A stretch of DNA of 64,000 bases from Streptomyces sp. DH37 (GTDB taxonomy: Bacteria; Actinomycetota; Actinomycetes; Streptomycetales; Streptomycetaceae): assembly GCF_029813835.1 (NCBI RefSeq), contig NZ_JARVKV010000002.1, positions 62,001 to 126,000 on the forward strand, written 5' to 3'. Shown in pieces: positions 44,349-53,785 of this stretch. Position 1 is the stretch's first letter. The number at the start of each line of letters is the position of its first letter. A program made the position numbers and the translations under genes. The notes under the pieces are model-generated. The model searched no databases, was not told the DNA's origin, and saw only the letters and a list, made by a program, of their open reading frames with translations.

Positions 44349-45056
44349 TCAGGACACCGCCGTGATCACGGTGATCGTCGTGACGACCGCGACCGCGGCC
44401 TGCACGTCCCGGATCGCCTCGCGGACGCTGTCGCCCGCCCGGTTGCCCTCGGCGATCTCCGCCATACGGGGCTCGATCCGCTTGCGGGGCAGGCCGGGGA
44501 ACGCCTGGCGGTACAGCTGTGCGGCATGCAGCAGGGCGATCAGGCCGGCGGTACGGTCGTCGGGATCCGCGCCGTCCACGACCACGGAGACCAGCCGCTC
44601 ACGCAGCTCCCGTTCCACCGAGCCGTCCGCCTCCGGGTAGCGCCGCGCGCGGAAGAGGCCGAGGACGCGGACGCGCTCCTCGGTGACCAGGCCGCGCTCG
44701 CACAGGCTGTCCACCGCCGCCCGCACGGAGTCCGTCCGGTCCTTCGCCAGCCAGTCGGACGCCTTCCTCCGGTTCCCGCCGTCCGTCCAGCCAGCGATCC
44801 GCTCCAGGCGTCCGTCGAGCAGGGGGACACCGGTCGGGGTCCGGTCGACGACCTCCAGCCGTCCGCCGCTCACGGCCACGCGGCCCGCCATGACCAGTTC
44901 CAGCAGGATGCCGCCCGCGACGCCCCAGCCCGTGGCGGACCAGTCCTCGGTCGCACCGGACTCGTCGTCCAGCGACAGCAGCGTGATCTCCTCGCCCAGC
45001 GTGACGCGCACCAGCGGTTCCCCGTCCTCTCCCGGTCCTGTCGGTGACAGACGCAC
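44349..45056 (-). CDS. GPP34 (GOLPH3/Vps74-like) family protein
   Basis: A 235-aa all-helical protein of the GPP34 family: VTLGEEITLLSLDDESG at the start, GWGVAGGILLELVMAGRVAV, the LLDGRLERIAG block and GLVTEERVRVLGLFRARRYP. In eukaryotes this fold binds PI4P at the Golgi; in actinobacteria many paralogues exist without an established role. The annotated GTG 45056 may be one of two; the next in-frame GTG is at VRVTLGEE. It is divergent from the LLM oxidoreductase gene 98 bp away. Confidence 0.85.
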   Translation of the reverse strand: MRLSPTGPGEDGEPLVRVTLGEEITLLSLDDESGATEDWSATGWGVAGGILLELVMAGRVAVSGGRLEVVDRTPTGVPLLDGRLERIAGWTDGGNRRKASDWLAKDRTDSVRAAVDSLCERGLVTEERVRVLGLFRARRYPEADGSVERELRERLVSVVVDGADPDDRTAGLIALLHAAQLYRQAFPGLPRKRIEPRMAEIAEGNRAGDSVREAIRDVQAAVAVVTTITVITAVS

Positions 45057-45154
45057 GAACGCGTCTTCGCGGTTGCTCCGCGCGGGAGGGCCGGACGGCC
45101 GCCGGGCGGACGCGGCGCGGGGAATCCCGTGCGGTCGCGGTTGTTGGAACGTAC

Positions 45155-46183
45155 ATGGTCAACGACGCCCTGCGCACCGTCCGCCTGTCGGTCCTCGACC
45201 GCTCCCTGATCCGGGAGGGGGAGGGCGCGGACGAGGCCCTGCGCGCCACCGTGCGCTTCGCCCGGGACGTCGAGGCGCTGGGCTACCACCGCTTCTGGGT
45301 CTCCGAGCACCACGGTGTGCCCGGTGTGGCCGGGTCCGCGCCGACCGTGCTCGCGGCGGCCGTCGCCTCGGCCACCACCCGCGTCCGGGTCGGGACGGGC
45401 GGGGTGATGCTGCCCAACCACCGGCCGCTGGTGGTCGCCGAGCAGTTCGGGGTGCTGGAGTCGCTGTTCCCGGGCCGGATCGACATGGGACTGGGGCGCT
45501 CGGTCGGTTTCACCGGCGCCGTACGGCGGGCGCTGGGAGCGGGGAAGGAGGCCGCCGAGCGGTTCGGCGACGACCTGGCCGAACTGCTGGACTGGTTCAC
45601 CGGCGACGGCGCGCGTGGGGTGCGTGCCATGCCCTCCCAGGGACTGCGGGTGCCGGTGTTCGTGCTGGCCACGGGCTCGGGGGCGCGGTTCGCCGCCGAG
45701 CACGGGCTGCCGCTGGTGATCGCTCCGGCGCGCGGCGAGGAGCCGATGCTGGACGCCGTCGGCGCCTACCGCGCCGCCTTCCGCCCCTCCGCCCGGGCCC
45801 CGGAGCCGTACCGGAGGCCGTACGTGGTCGTCTCGGTGAGCGCGGCGGTCGGCGCCACCGCGGCCGAGGCGGAGGCGATGCAGGCGTCGGAGGCGTGGGC
45901 GACGGTCGTCTCCCGCACCCGGGGCGTCTTCCCGCCGCTGGAGCCGCCGGGGAAGGTGCTGGGAAGGAGGATGACCGAACGCGAGCGCACGCTGTTCGCC
46001 GAGGCGCGCGGCTCCCAGGTGCACGGGACCGGGCAGGAGGTGGCGGCCGCGCTCACCGGGCTGGCCGAGCGCAGCGGCGCCGACGAACTGCTGCTCACCC
46101 TCAACGCCCACGACCACGGCCTGCGCCTGGACTCCTACCGCCGGCTGGCCCGGCTGGCGGGCCTGAGCCCCGCCGGCCGGTGA
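45155..46183 (+). CDS. LLM-class flavin-dependent oxidoreductase
   Basis: A 342-aa bacterial-luciferase-like TIM barrel. FWVSEHHGVPGVAGSAPTVL and VRVGTGGVMLPNHRPLVVAE are the class motifs that place FMN; GRIDMGLGRSVG follows. The group acts as F420- or FMN-dependent monooxygenase; the substrate is unknown. ATG 45155 is used, with a weak Shine-Dalgarno (TTGGAAC). No operon partner is evident; a strong terminator follows. Confidence 0.88.
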   Translation: MVNDALRTVRLSVLDRSLIREGEGADEALRATVRFARDVEALGYHRFWVSEHHGVPGVAGSAPTVLAAAVASATTRVRVGTGGVMLPNHRPLVVAEQFGVLESLFPGRIDMGLGRSVGFTGAVRRALGAGKEAAERFGDDLAELLDWFTGDGARGVRAMPSQGLRVPVFVLATGSGARFAAEHGLPLVIAPARGEEPMLDAVGAYRAAFRPSARAPEPYRRPYVVVSVSAAVGATAAEAEAMQASEAWATVVSRTRGVFPPLEPPGKVLGRRMTERERTLFAEARGSQVHGTGQEVAAALTGLAERSGADELLLTLNAHDHGLRLDSYRRLARLAGLSPAGR

Positions 46184-46262
46184 CCGCGGGCGCCGGGCCC
46201 GCCGCGCTCGGGAGCCGTCGAACCGGTGGCCGGCGGGGCGCCCGGCCCCGGCGCGCCGTGTG

Positions 46263-46294
46263 CCGTGCGGCCGGCCACCGTCCCGGCCGCACGG
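46263..46294. terminator. bidirectional terminator
   Basis: A perfect 12-bp stem (46263-46274 with 46283-46294) and an 8-base loop between converging genes. Confidence 0.8.
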
Positions 46295-46306
46295 TGCGCG
46301 GCGGCG

Positions 46307-47689
46307 CTACGACGGCACGATGCCGCGCGCCACGCCCAGGTCCACCAGGTCCTGCGGACGCAGCCGCAGGTCGTCGGCCGTCGCGCGGACCCGGTCCGGG
46401 CCGCGCTTGAGGATGGCCGCGGCCGACTCCGGCGCGATGACGGAGAAGTAGCAGTCCGGGGTGACCCAGGTGTTCTCCGGCGCGGCCAGGGCCAGGGCGC
46501 CGCCGGAGCCGCCCTCGCCGACGACCAGGGTCGTCACCGGAACCCGCGCCTCGGCCACCGCCGCGAAGAGGTCCGCGATGGCCGAGCCCGCGCCGGAACG
46601 TTCCGCCGCCTCGTCGTTGGCCGCGCCCGGGGTGTCCACCAGGGTGAGCACCGGGATGCCCAGCCGGTCGGCCAGCCGGACCAGCCGGGCGGCGGTGCGG
46701 AAGCCCGCGGGCAGGGTCGGCGTGCCGCACTGGGCGGCGTAGGCGACCGTACGGCCCTCCCTGCGCCCGAAACCGCAGCGCATCCCCGGGTCGGTGCCGC
46801 CGCAGCGGTCGCCGGAGATCTCCTCGCGGATCTCGAAGTAGGCGTCCAGGTAGGCGTCCGCGCGCGGACGCCGCGGCGAGCGGGCCCGCTCCACCGCCTC
46901 CCAGCCCGTCTCCGGCAGCCCCGGCGCCCCCGGCGTGCCGCGGCCCAGCGCGCGCGGCGGCTCGGCCGGGCCGTCGGCGGGAGAGGTGAGCAGGGACAGC
47001 CAGCGCCCCAGGACGCCCCGCAGCTCCTCCGGCGCCACGATCCGGTCGATCTGCCCGGCCGCCAGCTTCTCCTCGGCGCCGTACGCGGCCGGGTCGGCGC
47101 CCGGCGGGCGCACCCGGGAGCCCGCGAAGGCGATCTGCGCGCCCGGCAGGGCCAGCGCCACGTCCGACCCGGCGCCGAGCGTGGCCCAGCCGCCGCCGGT
47201 CGTCGGATCCCGCCCGACGGCGATCTGGGGCAGGCCCGCCGCCCGGGTCAGCGCCGACTGCCGTGCCACGCGCTGGAGCTGGGTCAGGGCCCGCATGCCC
47301 TCCTGCATACGGCTGCCGCCGGTGGCGATCAGCGACACCACCGGCAGCCGCGCCTCGCGGGCGTGCCGGTGGGCGGCCTCGATCCGGTCGCCGGTGCGCT
47401 GTCCGAGGGAGCCGCCGAGGAAGGCGAACTCGAAGGCGATCAGGACCGCCGGGCTGCCGTCGACCGTGCCGGTGCCGCACACCACCGACTCGTACTCGCC
47501 GGTGTGCTCGCGCGCCCGGGCGCGCGCCTCGCCGTAGCCGTCCCAGCCGATCGGCCCGTTCCCGTCGGGGCCGTCGACCACGGTGCCCACGGGGTCCGGC
47601 AGTTCGGCGAAGCCGTCGGCCACCGCGTCGATCACCGCGCGGGCCGGGAGCCGTCCGGCCGGGGGCCCGCCCGCGGGCCGCTCAGCCAC
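46307..47689 (-). CDS. acyl-CoA carboxylase carboxyltransferase, fused beta and alpha halves
   Basis: A 460-aa carboxyltransferase with both crotonase-type domains in one chain. The beta-like half has FEFAFLGGSLGQRTGDRIEA, TGGSRMQEGMRALTQLQRVA and DPTTGGGWATLGAGSDVALA. The alpha-like half has GIPVLTLVDTPGAANDEAAE, VVGEGGSGGALALAAPENTW and APESAAAILKR. No biotin carrier or carboxylase gene is adjacent. GTG 47689 overlaps the end of matB by eight bases, so both proteins serve malonyl-CoA (or related) supply. A similar pair is known in S. coelicolor (SCO2444-SCO2445). Confidence 0.88.
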   Translation of the reverse strand: MAERPAGGPPAGRLPARAVIDAVADGFAELPDPVGTVVDGPDGNGPIGWDGYGEARARAREHTGEYESVVCGTGTVDGSPAVLIAFEFAFLGGSLGQRTGDRIEAAHRHAREARLPVVSLIATGGSRMQEGMRALTQLQRVARQSALTRAAGLPQIAVGRDPTTGGGWATLGAGSDVALALPGAQIAFAGSRVRPPGADPAAYGAEEKLAAGQIDRIVAPEELRGVLGRWLSLLTSPADGPAEPPRALGRGTPGAPGLPETGWEAVERARSPRRPRADAYLDAYFEIREEISGDRCGGTDPGMRCGFGRREGRTVAYAAQCGTPTLPAGFRTAARLVRLADRLGIPVLTLVDTPGAANDEAAERSGAGSAIADLFAAVAEARVPVTTLVVGEGGSGGALALAAPENTWVTPDCYFSVIAPESAAAILKRGPDRVRATADDLRLRPQDLVDLGVARGIVPS

Positions 47690-49142
47690 GGCCCAGCTCC
47701 CGCTTCATGACCTTGCCCATGTCGTTGCGGGGCAGGCCGCCGGTGAACCGCACCACCCGGGGCCGCTTGTGCGGGGCGAGCCGGCGGGCGACGTGGTCGA
47801 TCAGCTCCTCCTCGTCGGGCGCCCGCCCGCCCGACGGCACCACCCACGCCACGATCCGCTCGCCCAGGTCCGGGTCGGGCTCGCCGACGACCGCCGCCTC
47901 GGCGACCCCCGGATGGCCCAGCAGGCAGTTCTCGATCTCACCGGCGCCGATCTTGTAGCCGCCGCTCTTGATCAGGTCGGTCGCCCTGCGGCCCACGATC
48001 CGGTAGAAGCCGTCGGCGTCGCGGGTGGCCATGTCACCGGTGCGGAACCAGCCGCCCGCGAAGGCCTCCGCGGTGGCGTCCGGCCGGTGCAGGTACTCGA
48101 CGAACAGACTGGGCCCGCGCACCTGGACCTCGCCGACCGTCTCGCCGTCGCCGCCCTCGATGCGCCGGCCTTCGTCGTCCACCAGCCGGACGTCCACGCT
48201 GCGCAGGGGGACGCCCACGGTCCCGGCGCGGCGCTCGCCGTCCGCCCGCACGCTGGTGATCATCAGTGTCTCGGTCATGCCGTAGCGCTCGACGACACGC
48301 TGCCCGGTCGCGGCCGTGATCCGCTCGTGGTCGTGGAGCGGCAGCGCGGCCGAGCCGGAGACCAGCAGCCGGGCGCCGCGCAGGGCCGCGGCGAGCCGCG
48401 CGCCGCCGTCCCCGCCCTCCTCCAGGGCCCCGGCCAGCCGGTGGTACATCGTCGGCACGCCGAACACCATCGTGCCGCCCTCCTCCAGCGCCGCGGCGAC
48501 GGCCTCGGGCGAGAACCGGCCCAGGTGGTGGAGGGTGCCGCCGCGCCGCAGCGGGCCCAGCACGCCCAGGATCAGCCCGTGCACGTGGAACAGCGGCAGG
48601 GCGTGCACCAGCACGTCGTCACCGGTCCACCGCCAGGCGTCGGCCAGGTCGTCCAGCGTGCTCGCGATCGCCCGGCGCGGCACGACCACGCCCTTGGGCG
48701 GACCGGTGGTGCCGGAGGTGTAGACGATCAGCGCGGGGGCGCCCTCGTCGGGCGCGGACGTGGTGCCGTCGGGGCGGGAGTCCGTCTCCGGTTCCAGCGG
48801 GACGTCGGTGCGCGGGAGCGCGTCCAGTGCCGGGGGCAGTTCGTCGCCGGGCGCGGCCAGCACCCGGGCGGGCGCGCTGTCGGAGAGGATGTGGGCCAGT
48901 TCCTCCTCGCCGATCCGCGGGTTGACGGGGACGGCGGGCACCCCGGCCAGCAGGGCCGCCAGTACGCCGACGCAGGTGTGCGGGGAGGGGGTGGCCCACA
49001 CCGCGATCCGGCCGGCCTCGGCGATCTCCAGGGAGAGCGCGTGCGCGGCCCCGGCCAGCCGGCCGTAGTCGATCACCTGGTCGCCGAAGCGCAGCGCGGG
49101 CCTGGACGGCGCCTGATACAGGCTGGGGAACAGTGCGGGCAC
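47682..49142 (-). CDS. matB: malonyl-CoA synthetase (MatB-like acyl-CoA synthetase)
   Basis: A 486-aa ANL-superfamily enzyme. The P-loop is IVYTSGTTGPPKGVVV, the adenylate core VERYGMTETLM, the hinge VGRRATDLIKSGGYKIGAGE, and the late Lys is in PRNDMGKVMKREL. The PLFHVHGLILGVLGPLRRGG and RMxxR-like arginine context match MatB, which activates malonate with CoA and ATP. GTG 49142 follows AGGAG. It overlaps the carboxyltransferase gene, whose product could interconvert malonyl-CoA. Substrate range is not visible from sequence. Confidence 0.88.
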   Translation of the reverse strand: MPALFPSLYQAPSRPALRFGDQVIDYGRLAGAAHALSLEIAEAGRIAVWATPSPHTCVGVLAALLAGVPAVPVNPRIGEEELAHILSDSAPARVLAAPGDELPPALDALPRTDVPLEPETDSRPDGTTSAPDEGAPALIVYTSGTTGPPKGVVVPRRAIASTLDDLADAWRWTGDDVLVHALPLFHVHGLILGVLGPLRRGGTLHHLGRFSPEAVAAALEEGGTMVFGVPTMYHRLAGALEEGGDGGARLAAALRGARLLVSGSAALPLHDHERITAATGQRVVERYGMTETLMITSVRADGERRAGTVGVPLRSVDVRLVDDEGRRIEGGDGETVGEVQVRGPSLFVEYLHRPDATAEAFAGGWFRTGDMATRDADGFYRIVGRRATDLIKSGGYKIGAGEIENCLLGHPGVAEAAVVGEPDPDLGERIVAWVVPSGGRAPDEEELIDHVARRLAPHKRPRVVRFTGGLPRNDMGKVMKRELGRG

Positions 49143-49233
49143 CCGGTGACTCCTCGTCTCGTACGGCCGTACGGTCGTCTCCAGGGTGGCCTACCCACCG
49201 GGCGGTGCGCAGCCCGGGGCGCGCGGTGTGATC

Positions 49234-50001
49234 TCAGTCGCCCGCGGCGTGCGGGAAGAGCGCGGTGAACGCCTCGGCCGGGTCCGCCGGCCCGCGGGTG
49301 AACGGCGAGTCGAAGTACCAGACCAGGAAGAGCAGGAAGGCGATCAGCGCGGTGAACAGCCCGGCCAGCACCAGCTCCCGGCCCGAGCGCTGGATCTGCA
49401 GGGCGAACACCATGCCCACCGCGATCACCGCGCCCGCCACCAGCCCGAACCACACCACGCCGGGAAGCGTCGGCTCGGCGCCCCGCACGCGGGCGGTGCG
49501 GGCCTCGTCGGCCACGGCGACCTGGTCCACCAGGGCCTGGTACGTCTGCGCCTCGCGCACGGTGGCCGGCTCGTACCCGGTGACGTTCCGCCGCAGGTTC
49601 CCGAAGAGCAGTGCCCCCCGCTCGGTCGTCTCGCCGTGCTCGGCCATGTGGGGCCACTCCACCGCGACCGCGTGGCGGACGTACGCGTCGACGTCGCCGC
49701 GGACGCGGTCGCGGGCCGCGGCGGGGTAGACCTGGGCGCGCTCGCGCACCTCGTGCAGCGCCTGCGCCTCCTGGCGCACCCACTCCTCGGCGGCGGATCG
49801 CCCCTCCCAGACGCCCGCGATGGCCAGGCCGAGGACGATCGCGTACACCACGCCGATCATCATCGTCATGTACTCGATGACGTCGGGCGTCTCGGAGGGG
49901 TCGTCGTCCTCGCCCGCCCGGCGCTGCCGCAGCAGGGTGACGGTCACGACGGCCGCGCAGGAGACGGCGACGGCGAGAAACAGGAACAGCCATTCGGCCA
50001 T
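49234..50001 (-). CDS. DUF4239 (bestrophin-like) membrane protein
   Basis: A 255-aa protein with two N-terminal helices (LFLFLAVAVSCAAVVTVTLL; MTMMIGVVYAIVLGLAIAG), a soluble helical middle (RSAAEEWVRQEAQALHEV ... RDRVRGDVDAYVRHAV) and two C-terminal helices (GVVWFGLVAGAVIAVGMVFA; LVLAGLFTALIAFLLFLVWY). This is the DUF4239 pattern, distantly bestrophin-like. A channel function is suggested by fold only. The ATG at 50001 is followed by family-typical residues. Transcribed alone, or with the gene at 50088. Confidence 0.85.
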   Translation of the reverse strand: MAEWLFLFLAVAVSCAAVVTVTLLRQRRAGEDDDPSETPDVIEYMTMMIGVVYAIVLGLAIAGVWEGRSAAEEWVRQEAQALHEVRERAQVYPAAARDRVRGDVDAYVRHAVAVEWPHMAEHGETTERGALLFGNLRRNVTGYEPATVREAQTYQALVDQVAVADEARTARVRGAEPTLPGVVWFGLVAGAVIAVGMVFALQIQRSGRELVLAGLFTALIAFLLFLVWYFDSPFTRGPADPAEAFTALFPHAAGD

Positions 50002-50087
50002 GGGGGTCCTCAGGGGCCTCGGATTGTCGGCGTGTTGGGGTGTCGGGATGGCGGCGCGGGATGGCGGGGTGTCGGGATGCCGCCGTG

Positions 50088-50834
50088 TCAGCGGGAGCGG
50101 GAACCGGACCGGGGGCGCAGCGCGGCGGCGGCCAGCACCGCGGGGGCGACGATCAGCAGGGCGCGCCCGACCAGCGGCAGTCCCGCGTCGGGCCGGTGGC
50201 GCCGGACCTCGGCGCGGGGCGCGGCGGGGACGGGGGAGGCGCTCGGAGCGGGGGAGGCGCGCTCCGGCGGCGGACTCCCGCGCGGCGGCACGGGTCTGCG
50301 GGGCCCGGAGCCGGGCTCGGGCCCGGGGGAGGGCGGTACGGCGGCGGGCGCGGCCGTCGGCGAGGGCGCGGCGGCCGTCGGGCGCGGCTCCACGGGCGGC
50401 CGGACGGGCGGGGGCGGCGGCGTCGAGGGCCGCGGTGGCGCGGACGTGGGCGGTGGCGGTGGCGTGGGCTGCGGTGGTGTGGGCGTGGGTGTGGGAGCCG
50501 GTGGCGGGGGCGGGGCGGGCGGACACGGGCATCCCAGGAGCGCCTCGAGCCGCATGCCAGGATCACCGCCGGCCGTGATCACCACGGACAGGCTCGGGCA
50601 GTCGGGGCGCCCCACGACCGTCACCGAGGAGTCGCCGTCGGTCAGCCGCACCTCGGTCCCGCCGTCGGTCCGGATCTCGACGCCCGGGACGGAGGGCGGG
50701 GCGGAGGACAGAGGGGAGGCCAGGGCGGGGAGCCGTGGGCCGGCCGTCCCGTCGGCGCGGGCGCTGCCCGCCGCGGCGAGCACCAGGGCGACCGCGCCCG
50801 CGCCCGCCCCCCACCTGATGTGCCTTCGGTTCAC
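50088..50834 (-). CDS. secreted proline-rich protein with C-terminal membrane anchor
   Basis: A 248-aa hypothetical protein. The signal peptide (to SARADG, residue 29) leads to a small folded part of about 75 residues with two Cys (GRPDCPSLSV and LGCPCPPAP). Then come 90 residues of Pro/Thr/Ala repeats, a membrane helix (LIVAPAVLAAAAL) and an Arg/Ser tail. The plan is like a wall-spanning, membrane-tethered surface protein. I recognise no domain. The upstream region has an AT-rich ATTAACC segment at 50885-50892. Confidence 0.78.
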   Translation of the reverse strand: MNRRHIRWGAGAGAVALVLAAAGSARADGTAGPRLPALASPLSSAPPSVPGVEIRTDGGTEVRLTDGDSSVTVVGRPDCPSLSVVITAGGDPGMRLEALLGCPCPPAPPPPPAPTPTPTPPQPTPPPPPTSAPPRPSTPPPPPVRPPVEPRPTAAAPSPTAAPAAVPPSPGPEPGSGPRRPVPPRGSPPPERASPAPSASPVPAAPRAEVRRHRPDAGLPLVGRALLIVAPAVLAAAALRPRSGSRSR

Positions 50835-50970
50835 GGAGGATTCTCTGCGCAGGCGGAACCGCCGTCATGGTGAAACGGACACCGATTAACCCGAAAGGCT
50901 GAATGCCGGTGTCGACTCGTTGACGGACGCGGCCCACCGGCGTCCGGCCCGCCGTCCGCGGCGCGCGCCG

Positions 50971-52197
50971 TCAGGCGCGGTGGGCCAGCGGATCGTCCAG
51001 GACCGCGCGGACGACCGAGTGGGCCGCGCCCAGCAGCGGGCCGTCGGCCCCGAGACGGGAGACCGAGACCGGCGGCGGACCGGCCAGGCGGCGGCCCAGC
51101 TCGTGCTCCAGGGAGGGCAGCAGCCAGGGCGCCAGCCGGGCGAGGGCGCCGCCGAGGACCACGGTCTGCGGGTCGAGCAGGTTGACCGCGCCGGTCAGGG
51201 CGGTGCCCAGCGCGGTCCCGGCCTCCTCCAGCGCCCGGAGCACCGCGCGGTCGCCGCCCTGCGCACGGGCGGCGAGCAGGTCGATGCGGGCGCCGGGGCC
51301 GGGGTGCTCGGCGGCGGTGGCGCGCGGGTCGAACCCGGCGGCCCGCAGCACGGCCTCCTCGCCCGCGTACTGCTCCAGGCAGCCGATGCCGCCGCAGGCG
51401 CACGGGCGGCCCTCCGGGCGCACCGGCACGTGGCCCAGCTCGCCGGCGAACCCGCGGGTGCCGCGCAGCAGTTCGCCGTCGACCACGATCGCGGCGCCGA
51501 TGCCGATCTCGGCCGAGACGTGCACGAAGTGGGCGGCCGGCGGAGTGTGGCCGCCCAGCCACAGCTCGGCCAGGGCGCCGAGGTTGGCCTCGTTGTCGAT
51601 GGAGCACACGGCGGCGCCGGGGGAGACGCCGAGGCCGAGGGCGTCCCCGGCCAGGTGGGGGGCGAGGTCGAGGCCCGACCAGCCGAGGTTGGGGGCCTGG
51701 ACGACGGTGGTGGTGCCGCGGATGACCAGACCCGGCACGGCCACCGCCAGTCCGGCCGGACGCAGCCCCAGCCCGCGTGCCTCGCCCGCCACCTCGTTCA
51801 CCAGGGAGGCCAGCCGGCTCAGCACCGGGCCGGGGTCGCTGTCGCGGTTGGCCGCGTCCAGCGCCGTCCGGGCGCGGACCCGGCCGCGCAGGTCGACGGC
51901 GCACACGGCGAGGTGGTCGACGCCTATCTCGGCGCCGATCCCGCAGGGTCCGCTGTCGCTGAGCGCCAGGGCGGTGCCCGGCCGCCCGACCGCGCCGGAG
52001 CGTCCCGGACCCAGCTCCACCAGCAGCCCGGCGCCCAGGAGTTCGTCCACCAGCGTGGAGACGGCGGTGCGGGTGAGCCCGATCCGCGCCGCGACGGCGG
52101 CCCGTGACCGGGGGCCGCCGTCGGCCACCGCGTGCAGCACGCGCGCCAGGTTCCGCCGCCGCATCTCCTGCTGGGTGTTGGGCGCGGGTGCTGCCAT
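50971..52197 (-). CDS. ROK-family xylose repressor (XylR-like)
   Basis: A 408-aa ROK regulator. The HTH is at residues 9-65 (VLHAVADGGPRSRAAVAARI; LTRTAVSTLVDELLGAGLLV), followed by the sugar-kinase-like fold with GIGAEIGVDHL, DNEANLGALAELWLGG, HVSAEIGIGAAIVVDGELL and the zinc motif CACGGIGCLEQYAG. It lies head-to-tail behind xylB, and an inverted repeat sits in the xylA-xylB promoter. It most probably represses both when xylose is absent. Start ATG 52197; 122 bp separate it from xylB. Confidence 0.88.
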   Translation of the reverse strand: MAAPAPNTQQEMRRRNLARVLHAVADGGPRSRAAVAARIGLTRTAVSTLVDELLGAGLLVELGPGRSGAVGRPGTALALSDSGPCGIGAEIGVDHLAVCAVDLRGRVRARTALDAANRDSDPGPVLSRLASLVNEVAGEARGLGLRPAGLAVAVPGLVIRGTTTVVQAPNLGWSGLDLAPHLAGDALGLGVSPGAAVCSIDNEANLGALAELWLGGHTPPAAHFVHVSAEIGIGAAIVVDGELLRGTRGFAGELGHVPVRPEGRPCACGGIGCLEQYAGEEAVLRAAGFDPRATAAEHPGPGARIDLLAARAQGGDRAVLRALEEAGTALGTALTGAVNLLDPQTVVLGGALARLAPWLLPSLEHELGRRLAGPPPVSVSRLGADGPLLGAAHSVVRAVLDDPLAHRA

Positions 52198-52319
52198 CGG
52201 TCGCGTGCTCCTCGGAGGCTCTGCGGGCGGTGCCGCGGGCGGTGCCGCGGGCGGTTGTGGTGCGGGACGGTGCCGGGCGGTGCCGGACTGTGCCGGGTGG
52301 TGCGGGAAGGCGCCGCCGG

Positions 52320-53747
52320 TCAGCGCCGCCGCAGCAGCGTATCGGCGTCCTCCAGGGTGGCCGCGAGGCGGGTCAGCGTCTCCTCGTCGCGCTCCACCGC
52401 CTCGTACGCCGGGCCCTCGGCGGTGGACCAGCGGCGGGCGACCGCGGCCGCGTCCTCGCCCAGCACCAGCCCGGCGGCCTGCGCCGCAGCGCCGAGCGCG
52501 ACCAGTTCCTGCGCGCGCGGGACGACCACCGGGCGCCCCGACAGCCGCCGCACCGTCTCGCGCCAGGCCGTGCCCTTCGCGCCGCCGCCGATCAGCAGGA
52601 TCGGGGCGTCCGGCTCGGCGTCGGCGTCCAGGACCAGGTCGAGGGCGGCCAGCAGCGCGTAGACCGCGCCGTCGTAGGTCGCCTGGAGGATCTGGCCGGG
52701 GGTGGTGTCGTGCCGCAGACCGGTCAGGGTGCCGGAGGCGTAGGGCAGGTTGGGGGTGCGCTCGCCGTCCAGGAACGGCAGCACGGTCACGCCGCCGCCC
52801 GCCTCGACCGCCTCGCGGTCCAGGCCGAACAGGGCCGCGACGCGGTCCACGGCCAGGGTGCAGTTGAGGGTGCACGCCAGCGGCAGCCAGTCGGTGCGGG
52901 CGTCGGCGAAACCGGCGACCGTGCCGGTGGGGTCGGCCGGGCGGCGGGTGGAGACGGCGTAGACCGTGCCGGAGGTGCCCAGGCTCAGCACCGGCCGACC
53001 CGGGCGCAGGCCGAGGCCGAGGGCCGCGGCCATGTTGTCGCCGGTGCCGGTGGCCACCAGCGCGCCCTGGGGCAGCGGCAGCCCCTCCTGGGGCCGCACC
53101 GTGCCGGCCGCCTCGCCGTGGCCGAGCACCCGGGGCAGCAGGTCGGGGGAGAGGCCGACCCTCTCCAGGAGCTCCCGGTCGTACGCCTCGGCGGCCGTGG
53201 ACCACCAGCCGGTGCCCGAGGCGTCGCCCCGGTCGGTGGTGCCCTGGCCGGTCAGGCGCTCGGTGAGGTAATCGTGCGGCAGCCGCACCGCCCGCGTGGC
53301 GGCGGCGGCCTCGGGCTCGTTCTCGCGCAGCCACTGCCACTTGGTGACGGTGAAGGAGGCCGCGGGGACGCTGCCGAAGCGCTCGGCCCACGCCTTCGGG
53401 CCGCCCAGCTCCTCCACCAGGCGGTCGCGCTGCGGGGCCGAGCGCACGTCGTTCCACAGCAGTGCGGGCCGTACCGGGCGGCCCCGGCCGTCCAGCGTCA
53501 CCAGGCCGTGCTGCTGCCCGCCGACGGAGACCGCGGCGGCCCGGTGGACGGCCGGCCCGCACTGCTCCAGCGCCTGCCGCAGCGCCTCCCACCACTGCTC
53601 CGGATCGCTCTCGTGGTCGGGCGAGACCGTGTGGGGCGCCTGGCCGCGGGCGACCACCTGGCCGGTGGCGGCGTCGACGACCAGCGCTTTGGTGGACTGC
53701 GTCGAGCTGTCCACACCGACAACGAGCGGACCTTCGGGTGCGGCCAT
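52320..53747 (-). CDS. xylB: xylulokinase
   Basis: A 475-aa FGGY kinase. GVDSSTQSTKALVVD is the first phosphate loop, SVGGQQHGLVTLDG and LLWNDVRSAPQ the xylulokinase blocks, TGTGDNMAAALGLGL the catalytic Asp, LSLGTSGTVYAVSTR the second ATP loop, and LIGGGAKGTAWRETV the adenosine site. It phosphorylates D-xylulose made by XylA. ATG 53747 is 78 bp from the divergent xylA start. Together with xylA and the ROK gene it forms a full xylose-use locus, without a transporter in the window. Confidence 0.95.
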   Translation of the reverse strand: MAAPEGPLVVGVDSSTQSTKALVVDAATGQVVARGQAPHTVSPDHESDPEQWWEALRQALEQCGPAVHRAAAVSVGGQQHGLVTLDGRGRPVRPALLWNDVRSAPQRDRLVEELGGPKAWAERFGSVPAASFTVTKWQWLRENEPEAAAATRAVRLPHDYLTERLTGQGTTDRGDASGTGWWSTAAEAYDRELLERVGLSPDLLPRVLGHGEAAGTVRPQEGLPLPQGALVATGTGDNMAAALGLGLRPGRPVLSLGTSGTVYAVSTRRPADPTGTVAGFADARTDWLPLACTLNCTLAVDRVAALFGLDREAVEAGGGVTVLPFLDGERTPNLPYASGTLTGLRHDTTPGQILQATYDGAVYALLAALDLVLDADAEPDAPILLIGGGAKGTAWRETVRRLSGRPVVVPRAQELVALGAAAQAAGLVLGEDAAAVARRWSTAEGPAYEAVERDEETLTRLAATLEDADTLLRRR

Positions 53748-53785
53748 GTCGCCTCTTCCTCTCTGGGGCTTCTGGGCGCATACTA

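Noticed and set aside
46307-49142. Polyketide cluster start from MatB plus carboxyltransferase
   Set aside because: No ketosynthase, acyltransferase or carrier protein gene is in the window.
50153-50530. Repeat region or tandem array
   Set aside because: The periodic C/G pattern is codon-driven Pro/Thr repetition within the secreted protein, not an independent DNA repeat.
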